DNA of 64,000 bases, taken from contig NZ_NEXS01000003.1 of the NCBI RefSeq assembly GCF_002810445.1, forward strand, positions 186,001 to 250,000, written 5' to 3'. Origin of the DNA: Advenella sp. S44 (GTDB lineage Bacteria > Pseudomonadota > Gammaproteobacteria > Burkholderiales > Burkholderiaceae_B). The notes under the pieces were generated by a model. That model was not told where the DNA came from. It saw nothing but the letters and a program-made list of their open reading frames with translations, and did no database searches. Position numbers and translations under genes: made by a program. Positions 1 through 8,170 of this stretch are shown piece after piece (position 1 is the stretch's first letter; each line of letters starts with the position of its first letter).

Positions 1-256
1 CGCGCCGTTGTGTTGCTGACAGCCGCTGCCCGCAGGTCGTGGCAGCGCGCGAGCCACCGTGCCTGCTGCCGCGCGCATTGTTGCGTCGGCGCGATTGTAG
101 CTTGCGCTGCGCGCCCATCGCCAGCGTAAACGCGGTTGTATCGTGACCGGTCGCGCTATTCGGGAGGTCGGAGCTACTCGGATTATTCGAGCTATTTGGG
201 CCGCCAGTTGTCTGGTATGCAGCCGGGGCCGGTGCGACAGGTTTTTTTCGGGTCAT
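1..256 (-). CDS. yraN: YraN family (UPF0102) protein, 5' part, cut by window start
   Basis: The minus strand is open from an ATG at 256-254 to the window edge. The end of the visible part reads LSATQRR, which resembles the segment just before the nuclease-like core of betaproteobacterial YraN proteins. YraN is a predicted endonuclease-fold protein of unclear role. An inner ATG at 118-116 is an alternative start; the residues between the two starts are low complexity and rich in Ser, Asn and Pro. Divergence from rsmI is a common arrangement in this group and supports the call. Only the N-terminal leader is visible, so the family assignment rests on a short match and on context. Confidence 0.55.
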   Translation of the reverse strand, partial: MTRKKPVAPAPAAYQTTGGPNSSNNPSSSDLPNSATGHDTTAFTLAMGAQRKLQSRRRNNARGSRHGGSRAATTCGQRLSATQRR

Positions 257-323
257 GGCGCGGATCCATGGGGGCGAGAGGGCTATCGGGGATAATGTGC
301 GCATAGGATTTTTTCATACAGGG

Positions 324-1286
324 ATGTCCATGACTATCGAAAGCGGACAATTTGATGCCCGATGGCAGCGTGTGCTGCACGATCTGTCCAGCCAGGACTG
401 GCCGGCAGGGTGTTTGTATGTGGTTGCCACGCCCATCGGCAACCTGGCCGATCTGTCGCCCCGCGCGCTTTTTGCGCTGCAAAAGGCCGACTTGATCGCG
501 GCCGAAGACACGCGCTCCTCCCGGGTATTGCTCAATGCCTGGGGCATAGAGACGCCCATGATAGCGGCGCACCGGCATAATGAAGCCCAGGCTGCGGCGA
601 CCCTGTTGCGGCATTTGGCCCAGGGCGAGCGCGTGGCGCTGATTTCCGATGCTGGCGCGCCGGCAGTCAGTGATCCGGGCGGGCGCATTGTCAGCGAAGT
701 GCGTGCGGCTGGGCACGCCGTGCGCGTTATTCCGGGCCCGTCGGCGGTCATTGCGGCCCTGATGGGAAGCGGGGCCACCAGCGACCAGAACCCTGCCTTC
801 GTATTTGCCGGCTTTGCGCCACAAAAATCCGTGGCGCGGCAGACCTGGCTGAAGACCTGGTGCGCGGTGCCGGCTGCGATTCTGTTTTTTGAATCACCGC
901 ACAGGGTGCGCAGCACCGTGATCGACATTGCCGCGATCGCGGGGAACGAGCGTGCGGTAACCGTTGCCCGCGAACTCACTAAGCGGTTCGAGCAAATTGC
1001 CACGATGCCGGCCGGACAGCTTGCAGACTGGTTTGCCCAAGACAGTCAGCGGTCCATGGGCGAATTTGTCCTGATTGTGCACGAGGCCGCAGGCAAAGAA
1101 GCGGCGGCCCTGGGGCAGGAGGCAGAGCAAATTGTCGCCGCCATGCTGCGTTCCTACTCGGTCAAGGATACTGCCCGATTGCTTGCTGCTTTCAGCGGGC
1201 TGCCACGTGATGTGCTGTACGCCAAGGCATTGGTGCTGAAGCGGCAGGGGGAAGAAGCGCAGGAAGGCGAAGCTCGGGATGAATGA
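324..1286 (+). CDS. rsmI: 16S rRNA (cytidine(1402)-2'-O)-methyltransferase
   Basis: RsmI methylates the 2'-O of C1402 in the decoding centre of 16S rRNA, using SAM. The product is 320 residues. The tetrapyrrole-methylase-type core starts with LYVVATPIGNLADLSPRAL near residue 31, followed by AEDTRSSRVLL, the SAM-pocket motif LISDAGAPAVSDPG and the segment RVIPGPSAVIAALMGSG. The frame is open further upstream (ATG at 255), but the ATG at 324 (MSMTIES) lies close to the conserved core and avoids overlap with divergent yraN, so I use it. The gene stands alone; the repeat-rich stretch downstream separates it from convergent rlpA. Confidence 0.95.
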   Translation: MSMTIESGQFDARWQRVLHDLSSQDWPAGCLYVVATPIGNLADLSPRALFALQKADLIAAEDTRSSRVLLNAWGIETPMIAAHRHNEAQAAATLLRHLAQGERVALISDAGAPAVSDPGGRIVSEVRAAGHAVRVIPGPSAVIAALMGSGATSDQNPAFVFAGFAPQKSVARQTWLKTWCAVPAAILFFESPHRVRSTVIDIAAIAGNERAVTVARELTKRFEQIATMPAGQLADWFAQDSQRSMGEFVLIVHEAAGKEAAALGQEAEQIVAAMLRSYSVKDTARLLAAFSGLPRDVLYAKALVLKRQGEEAQEGEARDE

Positions 1287-1292
1287 AGTCTA

Positions 1293-1355
1293 GGACGGTG
1301 AAGTCCATGATGGATCAAGCCTGGGACGGGTGACGTCCAGAATGCGTCAAGCTCA
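1293..1355. repeat. two imperfect 31-nt intergenic repeats
   Basis: Two tandem copies start GGACGGTGAAGTCCATGATG and GGACGGGTGACGTCCAGAAT and both continue into a TCAAGC core. They lie directly behind the rsmI stop codon. They resemble dispersed REP-like intergenic sequences of proteobacteria; mobility or function cannot be judged from one window. Confidence 0.6.
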
Positions 1356-1380
1356 GGATGGTGCATTGTTGTCGGCAACG

Positions 1381-1416
1381 GAATCCGTGTCATGCCGAAA
1401 GCCCGCGCGGGAATCC
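1381..1416. repeat. REP-like palindromic element
   Basis: The 10-bp palindrome CCCGCGCGGG (1402-1411) sits in a segment that begins and ends with GAATCC (1381-1386 and 1411-1416). On the minus strand it reads GGATTCCCGCGCGGGC and then TTTCGGCATGACACGG, close to the widespread intergenic repeat containing GGATTCCCGC and ATGAC. A small direct repeat of 13 bp (GCAGGACTTCAAG twice, 1433-1458) follows. Confidence 0.55.
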
Positions 1417-1490
1417 TGGGCAGCGCTGGGGAGCAGGACTTCAAGGCAGGACTTCAAGGCAGCACACTCCGAGCCACGAACTTCGCAAAA

Positions 1491-1530
1491 ACCAAAAGGG
1501 CCGTTCTCCTGTATAGGAAAACGGCCCTCT
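1491..1530 (-). terminator. Rho-independent terminator of rlpA
   Basis: GGGCCGTT (1498-1505) pairs with AACGGCCC (1520-1527). Read on the minus strand the stem is followed by TTTTGGTTTTT, as expected for a terminator 40 nt after the rlpA stop. The opposite side (TCTCTTTG) may give weak termination for the plus strand. Confidence 0.8.
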
Positions 1531-1566
1531 CTTTGTTCCGGCCTGTCGGTTTTTTCCGCGTGTCGG

Positions 1567-2853
1567 TTACAGCATTTTCTTGGCTTTGGCCTGCGTTTCG
1601 GTACTGCGTTCGCCCGCAGCCGCTTCCTTGGATATGCGTTCGATTTTCACTTTGTCGCTGCCGCGATTGACAATGCCCAACCGTTTGGCGGCGCCATAGG
1701 AAAGGTCGATGACCCGGTTTCCGACAAAGGGTCCGCGATCATTGATACGCACTACGATGCTTTTGCCGGTGGACACGCGTGTCACCCGCACATAGGAAGA
1801 GATGGGCAGGCGCTTGTGCGCAGCTGTCATCGCGTTCTGGTTGAAGGTCTCGCCGTTGGCGGTTTTGCGGCCATGAAAGCCCGGACCGTACCAGGAGGCA
1901 ATGCCTTCTTGTGAAAAACCGGAGGTCTCGTCAATGCTCAGCGGCTTGTAACGAATGCCACTGACCGTGTAGGACTTGCTGGTCCCAGTCAGCGCCTTGC
2001 GCGCTTTTCTGGCAATGTCTTCGCCTGCCGGCTCGGGCTCATCACGCTCGGCCAGGCTGACATCTTCACTGGGCATCTGAATCTCATACTCGCTTTCAGG
2101 GATAATGCCGTCTTCCGTAATGCGCATGGTCAGGCCGTCGACCAATTCCGCCTTGCCGCTTTCGGCAGGGGCCGGGGCAGGCGGCGTAGCGGCAACAGGT
2201 GCAGTGGCCACAGCCGCTTGCTTAACCTGCGCTGTAGTGTCGTCTTCATCCGCTTCGGGGGTCAGCGTTGTTGCGTCAGTAGGCTCACTGTCTTTCTTTG
2301 CCACGTGCGCTTGTTCTTTCGCGTCTGGCTTGATGCTGTCGCTTGTCTTTGTCGTCGCCGTGGCAGCGGCTTTAGTCGTGGCCGTTGGCTCCGCCTTTAT
2401 CGTTGTCGGCTTTACCGGCGCAGCGGTATTGGCAGGCACGGAATTGCCGGCCAAGGTGCTGGCCGGTTTTGCCGCGCTGGCCGGCGCAACTGCGTTTTCA
2501 TCGCTACCTTTTGGGGCCTCCGAGGCAGGCTGCTCTGGCTTGGTAGAAGGCGTTGCGGCAGCCACGTCGGCCTTTGCCGGTTTGCCGTCTGCTGCCACAG
2601 GGCTGGCTGCTGCGGTTTCATCGGCCGCTTCGGGGACGATGCCGTTGGCGGTGATGCGCATTTTCTGCGGTGCAGCGACAGGCTTCTCGATTTTCGCGCC
2701 GGGCGCGACGGCCTCAGCCGGAGAAACCATATGTTCGGAGAAATCTTGATTTTCGCGGATTTCTATGCCAGCGGCATGGACCGATGGCGCTAGAAACAGG
2801 CTGGTAATAAGGGATGCTAATGTGCTGCGTATTAAAGTCGTTGGTTTCATCAT
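1567..2853 (-). CDS. rlpA: Septal ring lytic transglycosylase RlpA family protein
   Basis: This is a 428-residue exported protein with a signal peptide (residues 1-27, ending VHA). It has a very long Ala/Pro/Thr/Lys-rich linker (about 77-240) and a C-terminal double-psi beta-barrel (about 315-410) containing GIASWYGPGFHGRKTANGE and VRINDRGPFVGNRVIDLS. RlpA enzymes cut glycan strands lacking stem peptides at the septum, or act structurally there. No SPOR domain follows the barrel, unlike Escherichia coli RlpA. A short motif occurs twice, MRITANGIVPEA (65-76) and MRITEDGIIPES (243-254). The start sits one base after the rapZ stop, so it is probably the last gene of that operon. ATG codons at 2853 and 2850 are both possible starts. 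Confidence 0.9.
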   Translation of the reverse strand: MMKPTTLIRSTLASLITSLFLAPSVHAAGIEIRENQDFSEHMVSPAEAVAPGAKIEKPVAAPQKMRITANGIVPEAADETAAASPVAADGKPAKADVAAATPSTKPEQPASEAPKGSDENAVAPASAAKPASTLAGNSVPANTAAPVKPTTIKAEPTATTKAAATATTKTSDSIKPDAKEQAHVAKKDSEPTDATTLTPEADEDDTTAQVKQAAVATAPVAATPPAPAPAESGKAELVDGLTMRITEDGIIPESEYEIQMPSEDVSLAERDEPEPAGEDIARKARKALTGTSKSYTVSGIRYKPLSIDETSGFSQEGIASWYGPGFHGRKTANGETFNQNAMTAAHKRLPISSYVRVTRVSTGKSIVVRINDRGPFVGNRVIDLSYGAAKRLGIVNRGSDKVKIERISKEAAAGERSTETQAKAKKML

Positions 2854-2854
2854 G

Positions 2855-3721
2855 TCATAGTGTCAACTGGGCACGATGCCTAACGCGTAAGGGTTTGTAC
2901 GAACTGAAGCGCTTGGCTAGTTCTTCGGCTACATAGACCGATCGATGCTGACCACCGGTGCAGCCAATGGCAACGGTGAGATAACTACGCGTGTCCTGCA
3001 TATATAAGGGAAGCCATTTTTCAATATATGCGGCAATATCGTTGATTAAGGCGGGTACGCTGTCAAATTGAGCCAGCCATGTCGCCACGGGTTCATCACG
3101 GCCCGTAAGCGGGCGCAAGTTACTGTCGTAATGAGGATTAGGCAAGCATCTTACATCAAAAACGAGGTCGGCGTCATTAGGGACGCCCTTTTTGTAGGCG
3201 AAGGATTCGAAGGTCAAAAGGACCTCTGGTTCCTCATGATCGACCACATCTTTGACCCATGCGCGCAGTTGTCCCGGCGTCAGCCCCGAGGTGTCGATAA
3301 CGTGTTCCTGCTCGCGCAACGGCGCAAGAAGATTGCGTTCGTGAGTGATGCAATCCTCCAGGGATGGCGTAATTCCTGAGGTTTCGCGCATGCGGTTGCT
3401 TAGCGGGTGCTTGCGGCGCGACTCGGAATAGCGGTGAATCAGGGTCTCGTCATCGGAGTCTAGAAAGATAACCTGCATGGGCAGACCCATGCTGCGAAGG
3501 GCGGTAATGACCCCCGGCAGGCCGGCCAATTCGCCTGGTGTCCTGACATCGATTGCAACAGCTACCGACTTCAGGCGGTTTTCCCTGGCGTTGGCTACCA
3601 GGTCGTGGAGCAGGCTGACCGGCAGATTATCGATACAGGAGTAGCCGAGGTCTTCGAGCTGGCGCAGCGCAACGGACTTTCCTGATCCTGAGATGCCGGT
3701 AATAAGAACAACATGAAGCAT
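2855..3721 (-). CDS. rapZ: RNase adapter protein RapZ
   Basis: This 288-residue P-loop protein has Walker A GISGSGKS at residues 9-16 and the C-terminal signature GCTGGQHRSVYVAEEL. In enterobacteria RapZ binds glucosamine-6-phosphate and guides RNase E to the small RNA GlmZ; in other phyla YvcJ homologues bind nucleotide-sugar ligands. Whether a GlmZ system exists here cannot be told. The gene sits downstream of hprK with a 264-bp gap that holds no gene, and directly upstream of rlpA. Linkage with ptsN and hprK is typical for proteobacteria. Confidence 0.95.
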   Translation of the reverse strand: MLHVVLITGISGSGKSVALRQLEDLGYSCIDNLPVSLLHDLVANARENRLKSVAVAIDVRTPGELAGLPGVITALRSMGLPMQVIFLDSDDETLIHRYSESRRKHPLSNRMRETSGITPSLEDCITHERNLLAPLREQEHVIDTSGLTPGQLRAWVKDVVDHEEPEVLLTFESFAYKKGVPNDADLVFDVRCLPNPHYDSNLRPLTGRDEPVATWLAQFDSVPALINDIAAYIEKWLPLYMQDTRSYLTVAIGCTGGQHRSVYVAEELAKRFSSYKPLRVRHRAQLTL

Positions 3722-3985
3722 AATAGGTATTAATCCTGAACAAAACGGTATGGTGGTCGAAAAAATGGCCTGTTGTTTCGTTTGTGTGCAGTCGTAATGG
3801 CCGAAAGGGGGTATGTCTCTATTGTCTATTTAACCATAGCCACGTGACAAAATAGACAGGGACGCTCGCCGATGCGGATTTGGCGTGATAAAACTGGCGC
3901 GGCGCGGGTTTAGTATGGTCGACCGGCACCCTGCGGTCGGTGACCGGCGATGATGGTCAGCGTCAATGTGGAACCGGACGACGGA

Positions 3986-4918
3986 TTAAAGGTTGCTGTT
4001 TTCCATAATCGCAGCAGCCTGTCGCTCCATGAATTCTCCAAGGGTGTCAATGCCGCGCAATTTAAGAATCGTGTTGCGCACGGCCGCCTCGACCAGAACA
4101 GCAAGATTGCGTCCCGCTGCAACTTGCAGCATAACACGCCGAATAGGTATGCCCAGCAGATCCTGGGTCTGATCCTGTATCGGCAAACGCTCGAATTTTT
4201 CGCTGTTGGCGCGCACCAGATGCACAATCAGCTTGAGCCGCATTTTGCGGCGCACGGATGTCTCGCCAAAAATGGTGCGAATGTCCAGCAGGCCCAGGCC
4301 GCGCACTTCAAGCATATTACGCAGCAGATCCGGACACTGGCCTTCGATCAGCGTGGGGGACGTACGGGAAAAATCGACGGCATCGTCTGCCACCAGACCA
4401 TGCCCGCGAGAGATTAATTCCAGCGCAAGTTCGCTCTTGCCCAGTCCGGATTCGCCGGTGATAAGCACACCCAGACCCAGCACGTCCATGAAAACACCAT
4501 GCACCGTGGTTTTGGGGGCGAAACGCTTGTTCAGATAAATGCGTAGTACATCAATAAGATGTGCGGCATCCACTGGTGTGGAAAGCAATGGAATTCTGCT
4601 GCGGGCGCAGAATCCGACAAGATCGGGCGGGGAGTCGAGTCCTTCGGCCAGAATCATGGCCGGCACACCACCTTCTGCCAGTTCAATCAGGATTTTTTCG
4701 CGTTGAACCGTAGAGATGCGATTGTAGAAAATGAGTTCTTCCTTGCCGAACACCTGGATACGAGACGGATGAACGACGTTCAGGTGCCCGATCAGGTCAG
4801 CGGCGGAAGTATTGGCGGTCGAGTCCTGAATATGGCGGGTCCGGCCTTCCTTGCCCGCGATCCAGGTAAAACGCAGCGTCTCGTCATTGTCTGCGGCCAG
4901 GTCCTGAATACTGAGCAT
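3986..4918 (-). CDS. hprK: HPr kinase/phosphorylase
   Basis: This 310-residue bifunctional enzyme phosphorylates and dephosphorylates Ser46 of HPr. The N-terminal domain precedes a conserved His (H140), the P-loop GESGLGKS (155-162) and the HPrK signature [16 protein letters not shown] near residue 207. In betaproteobacteria it belongs to a regulatory PTS without sugar permeases. The ptsN stop lies 14 bases upstream, so the two are co-transcribed. HPr and Enzyme I genes are not in the window. Confidence 0.95.
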   Translation of the reverse strand: MLSIQDLAADNDETLRFTWIAGKEGRTRHIQDSTANTSAADLIGHLNVVHPSRIQVFGKEELIFYNRISTVQREKILIELAEGGVPAMILAEGLDSPPDLVGFCARSRIPLLSTPVDAAHLIDVLRIYLNKRFAPKTTVHGVFMDVLGLGVLITGESGLGKSELALELISRGHGLVADDAVDFSRTSPTLIEGQCPDLLRNMLEVRGLGLLDIRTIFGETSVRRKMRLKLIVHLVRANSEKFERLPIQDQTQDLLGIPIRRVMLQVAAGRNLAVLVEAAVRNTILKLRGIDTLGEFMERQAAAIMENSNL

Positions 4919-4932
4919 GAGCGCGCCCCTGA

Positions 4933-5391
4933 TTAATTGCCGGCAGGATGAGCCAGCAGGTGATAAATGCCTTCTGCATTGGGGCTGGCCAGTAAGTGCT
5001 TGCGTGTTTCAGCGCTGGAGAGCAACTGCGCCAGCTCGGCCAGAATTTCCAGATGTTGCTGGGTTGCGCTTTCGGGCACCAGCAGGATCACCAGCAATTG
5101 CACGTGCTGCCCGTCTGGGGCATCGAAAGGGATGGCTGTGCTCAGTCGCATAACCGCAGCTACCGCCTCTTTGAGGTTGGCAATGCGGCCGTGGGGCACG
5201 GCAACGCCGTGGCCCAGCGCGGTCGAGCCCAGACGTTCACGCGAGAACAGGCTGTCGAAAACGGTGGAACGGGCGATGCCCTGATTGTTCTCGAACAGCA
5301 GCGCAGCTTGTTCAAAGGCGCGCTTTTTGCTGGTGACATTGACATCCAGCAGGATGTTTTCCTGTGGAAGGATACGGGATAGTTGGTTCAT
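4933..5391 (-). CDS. ptsN: PTS IIA-like nitrogen regulatory protein PtsN (EIIA-Ntr)
   Basis: The 152-residue EIIA-fold protein carries the phosphorylated His67 in [10 protein letters not shown]. In the nitrogen PTS it takes phosphate from NPr/HPr and regulates potassium transport and stress sensors. The frame extends further upstream (to 5490), but the ATG at 5391 ([10 protein letters not shown]) matches the family N-terminus, and the extension would run through the terminator-like hairpin at 5441-5462. The gene lies between hpf and hprK. Confidence 0.92.
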   Translation of the reverse strand: MNQLSRILPQENILLDVNVTSKKRAFEQAALLFENNQGIARSTVFDSLFSRERLGSTALGHGVAVPHGRIANLKEAVAAVMRLSTAIPFDAPDGQHVQLLVILLVPESATQQHLEILAELAQLLSSAETRKHLLASPNAEGIYHLLAHPAGN

Positions 5392-5440
5392 GCCGCAATT
5401 ATAGGATGTTCTTACAGTAAGAAATAGAAGGGTAAGCGAA

Positions 5441-5462
5441 AACCCGGCCGCCGGGCCGGGTT
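5441..5462 (-). terminator. GC-rich hairpin between hpf and ptsN
   Basis: AACCCGGCC and GGCCGGGTT form a perfect 9-bp stem with a 4-nt loop, followed on the minus strand by TTTTCGCTT. It can terminate transcription after hpf, or attenuate it so that ptsN-hprK-rapZ are less expressed than hpf. Confidence 0.7.
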
Positions 5463-5495
5463 TATGCGGAAAACGGGAAAAAAAGTACAACGTAT

Positions 5496-5816
5496 CTAGC
5501 CGAAACTCATTCTTTTTGCCGATTCATTGGAGTGGTTTGACGCTTTCGTTTTGTATTTGATGACTTGTCTGTCGGTTTTGTCCGAAAGCAAATCAATGGC
5601 CGCATACAGGTTTTCGTCTGTCACCTCGCAATGGATGTCTTTGCCCGGTACGCGCAGCGTGACTTCTGCGCTGTGCTTGAGCGGCTCCCTGGACAGGATA
5701 ACCTGGGTATCTATCACATGATCGAAGTGCCTGAGGACTTTGGCAAACTTGGTCACTACGTATTCTTTAATGGCAGGGGTAATATCCACATGATGGCCAC
5801 TGATATTAAGATTCAT
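5496..5816 (-). CDS. hpf: Ribosome hibernation-promoting factor, short form
   Basis: This 106-residue protein starts MNLNISGHHVDITPAIKEYV and contains the RaiA/HPF fold with REPLKHSAEVTLRVPGK and a lysine-rich helix after residue 78. It lacks the C-terminal dimerisation domain of long HPF, so it is the short type that works with an RMF-like partner or alone in 100S ribosome formation. AAAGGAG stands 8 bases before the ATG. It normally follows rpoN, which is missing here. Confidence 0.93.
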   Translation of the reverse strand: MNLNISGHHVDITPAIKEYVVTKFAKVLRHFDHVIDTQVILSREPLKHSAEVTLRVPGKDIHCEVTDENLYAAIDLLSDKTDRQVIKYKTKASNHSNESAKRMSFG

Positions 5817-6040
5817 AGTGTGCTCCTTTTGAAAGTTGAATAGGCAGACGCCGGAACAAGGCGTGGCGTCGGTAAAAAAATGAGAGTGATATGGCTCCTT
5901 TTTATGACGGGTTGATGAAACTCTGTTTTCCAGGCTTTATGAATAGTTTAAACCTTATTCAGAGTTATACAAGCCCCTGCAAGGGATCGGCGCACCTGGC
6001 CTGCGCCCCTGCGCAGGGGCGAGATTGCAGGCAACGACAG
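5817..6040. other. lptB-hpf intergenic region without rpoN
   Basis: These 224 bases hold no reading frame resembling sigma-54. They contain an 18-bp perfect palindrome, CGCCCCTGCGCAGGGGCG (6004-6021), just after the lptB stop. It may act as a transcription barrier, although no T-run follows. AT-rich sequence before hpf may hold its own promoter. Confidence 0.6.
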
Positions 6041-6832
6041 TTACATTTTAAAGTGTTCGCCCAGGTATACTTTGCGCACTTCGGGATTCATGATAATGGA
6101 ATCGGGTTCGCCGTCGGTCAGCACTTTTCCTGCGCTGATGATGTAGGCGCGGTCGCAAATGCCCAGGGTTTCGCGCACGTTGTGATCGGTAATGAGCACG
6201 CCGATATTGCGACTTTTAAGAAAGCGGACAATTCGCTGGATTTCGATCACGGCGATCGGATCCACCCCGGCAAAGGGTTCATCGAGCAGAATGAAACGCG
6301 GATTGGTGGCCAGCGCTCTGGCGATTTCCACGCGACGGCGTTCGCCGCCCGACAGGGAAATGGCGGCATTCTTGCGGATATGCGTAATTTGCAACTCTTC
6401 GAGCAACAGCTCCAGTTGTTCCTGAACCCGCTTACGGGTCAGTGTTTTGCCGGTGTCCGGGTCAATCTGCAATTCCAGCACGGCCTGGATATTTTGTTCC
6501 ACGCTAAGACGCCGGAATACGGATGCGTCCTGGGGCAGGTAGGACAAACCCAGCCGAGCGCGTTTGTGGATGGGCAGGGCGGTAATGTCACGACCATCAA
6601 TTTCAATCCGGCCAAAGTCGGCAGGCACCAGTCCTACAATCATATAAAAGCTGGTGGTCTTGCCGGCGCCGTTGGGACCGAGCAGGCCCACGACTTCGCC
6701 ACTGGATACCGAAATGGACACGTCCTGGACAACACTGCGCCCGTTATAGATTTTTTGCAGGCCAATGGCCTTCAGTTGCCCCAGCGCGTCAATGGCGTTG
6801 GTCTGCAGGCTAGAGCTGGATGAGGTATTCAT
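6041..6832 (-). CDS. lptB: LPS export ABC transporter ATP-binding protein LptB
   Basis: This 263-residue ABC ATPase has Walker A GPNGAGKT (52-59), the signature LSGGERRRVEIARAL and Walker B FILLDEPFAGVD. It powers extraction of lipopolysaccharide from the inner membrane with LptFG-LptC. The N-terminal Ser-rich stretch (about residues 1-20) is longer than in E. coli LptB (about 241 residues). It starts 3 bases after the lptA stop, so it is translationally linked with lptA. Confidence 0.96.
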   Translation of the reverse strand: MNTSSSSSLQTNAIDALGQLKAIGLQKIYNGRSVVQDVSISVSSGEVVGLLGPNGAGKTTSFYMIVGLVPADFGRIEIDGRDITALPIHKRARLGLSYLPQDASVFRRLSVEQNIQAVLELQIDPDTGKTLTRKRVQEQLELLLEELQITHIRKNAAISLSGGERRRVEIARALATNPRFILLDEPFAGVDPIAVIEIQRIVRFLKSRNIGVLITDHNVRETLGICDRAYIISAGKVLTDGEPDSIIMNPEVRKVYLGEHFKM

Positions 6833-6835
6833 GCA

Positions 6836-7543
6836 TTAATTCTGGGTTGCTTTGCCGGGTGCGCCGGGCGCAGTTGAGCCCGCGTCCTGGGAGGGCGTCT
6901 GGTTGGTGCTGGGCATAGGTTTGTTGTCATACCGCTTGCGGCATTCGGCGACTGCCTGATCGGTTTTTGCCCGCGGCTGTGCAATGGAGCGCACTCGTCC
7001 CGGTTGCGCGGCCGAGGCAGGGCCGCCGGTTGCCGAGTAGGTGTTGTTCTCGTTGTTGAAAGTGACGACTTCGCCGTTGACCGTATCGAATGGTTTGCCA
7101 CAAATAAATCGAGTCACCGTGGCATGGCCGATCATTTTGACCGTGTTCAGTTTGCCGTCGTACTCGCCACGATCCCCGCGCGCCTCAACGACTTCGTAGT
7201 TTTCAGGCCGCTCCTGCCGGATAAAGACAAAACGTGAGTCGCTGACCGTGGCAATACCATGCTGAAAGCCCTGTGCATCTTCACGCAGGCTTAGCTTGTC
7301 TGCAGTCAGTTTCATCAGGCCACGTGTGAGGATGACATTGCCGGTAAATACGCTGGTTTTATTCGCATCGTCATAGCTCAGAGTATCAGACAGCACCTGG
7401 GTATCGGGCTCTTCTTTGTTTGCCGTGTTTGCCGAGCTTGCTGCGCCGGCTGGTGTCTGGGCAACCGTGGCGGTGCCGACCAGCAGGGCGCACAGGCCAA
7501 GGCACAGCGCACGTGTCGTGATTCTGAAAGAGGACGCATTCAT
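6836..7543 (-). CDS. lptA: Lipopolysaccharide transport periplasmic protein LptA
   Basis: The 235-residue secreted protein has a signal peptide ending near VAQT (residue 30) and an OstA-type beta-jellyroll core from about residue 47 (DTQVLSDTLSYDDANKTSVF). It forms the periplasmic bridge carrying LPS from LptC to LptD. The C-terminal tail after about residue 180 is Gln/Pro/Ala-rich and probably disordered. Its ATG overlaps the lptC stop by 4 bases. Confidence 0.92.
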   Translation of the reverse strand: MNASSFRITTRALCLGLCALLVGTATVAQTPAGAASSANTANKEEPDTQVLSDTLSYDDANKTSVFTGNVILTRGLMKLTADKLSLREDAQGFQHGIATVSDSRFVFIRQERPENYEVVEARGDRGEYDGKLNTVKMIGHATVTRFICGKPFDTVNGEVVTFNNENNTYSATGGPASAAQPGRVRSIAQPRAKTDQAVAECRKRYDNKPMPSTNQTPSQDAGSTAPGAPGKATQN

Positions 7544-8166
7544 TGCGGGGAGGTTCCTTGCTGGTTGGGGATGGTGGTGCGACGTCGCTGACTGTCCTGC
7601 CCGGAGATGGAAACATCGGAAGACGAATACACGTCGAGCTTTCTTGTTTTGTTGTTATACATCATTCCGTTGCCGTTCATACGGGAATTTCCGTTGATCA
7701 CGAGCGCCGGTTTATCAGTCGTTATGATATCTTCATTGGGGTAGATGATCAATTGCTCGCTGGTGACGTCCAGTGCCTTGTCTTCGCCATGCGGAAAGCG
7801 ATGCATATGGGCGTTGCCTTGCATGATAATCTTGTTGCCGTTGTCCAGCACGGTGGCCGTATCAGCCGTGCCGATTGTTCGCGGCGAGTCTGGACGCTGG
7901 CCGGTCGCTGTGGCCTTGGTAATCACATAGCTATCGTTGTACGGATAGTGCTGCATATGCGAGCCTTCCAGCCGATTGATAGGCACCCCGTTGGCATCGG
8001 AGCTGAGCATGACGAACTGTTCGGACCAGGAATCGGGTTCCTGCGTCTTGCGTGCCGGCGGATCAACGTCAATTGCCCGCTGCGCATAGTCGGCCGCCCA
8101 CCAGGTCGAGATCACCAGTGTAATCAGCATGAACAGGGCGATAAGCGCGGGGAAACGTTCTTTCAT
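7540..8166 (-). CDS. lptC: LPS export ABC transporter periplasmic protein LptC
   Basis: The 208-residue protein has one N-terminal membrane anchor (about residues 5-25, FPALIALFMLITLVISTWW) and a periplasmic LptC domain with SEQFVMLSSDANGVPINRL and the later MYNNKTRKLDVYSS. It passes LPS from LptB2FG to LptA. The frame opens further upstream, but the ATG at 8166 puts the anchor at the N-terminus and fits the 4-base gap after kdsC. Confidence 0.9.
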   Translation of the reverse strand: MKERFPALIALFMLITLVISTWWAADYAQRAIDVDPPARKTQEPDSWSEQFVMLSSDANGVPINRLEGSHMQHYPYNDSYVITKATATGQRPDSPRTIGTADTATVLDNGNKIIMQGNAHMHRFPHGEDKALDVTSEQLIIYPNEDIITTDKPALVINGNSRMNGNGMMYNNKTRKLDVYSSSDVSISGQDSQRRRTTIPNQQGTSPQ

Positions 8167-8170
8167 GACC

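Noticed and set aside
2105-2749. A 214-codon plus-strand Ala/Val/Ser-rich frame that looks like a membrane protein
   Set aside because: It is the complement of the low-complexity linker of rlpA. Hydrophobic repeats arise from the Ala/Pro/Thr codons on the other strand.
5891-6823. A 310-codon plus-strand open frame opposite lptB
   Set aside because: It is wholly antisense to a well-supported lptB, has no recognisable domain and shows composition typical of the complementary strand of a GC-rich gene.
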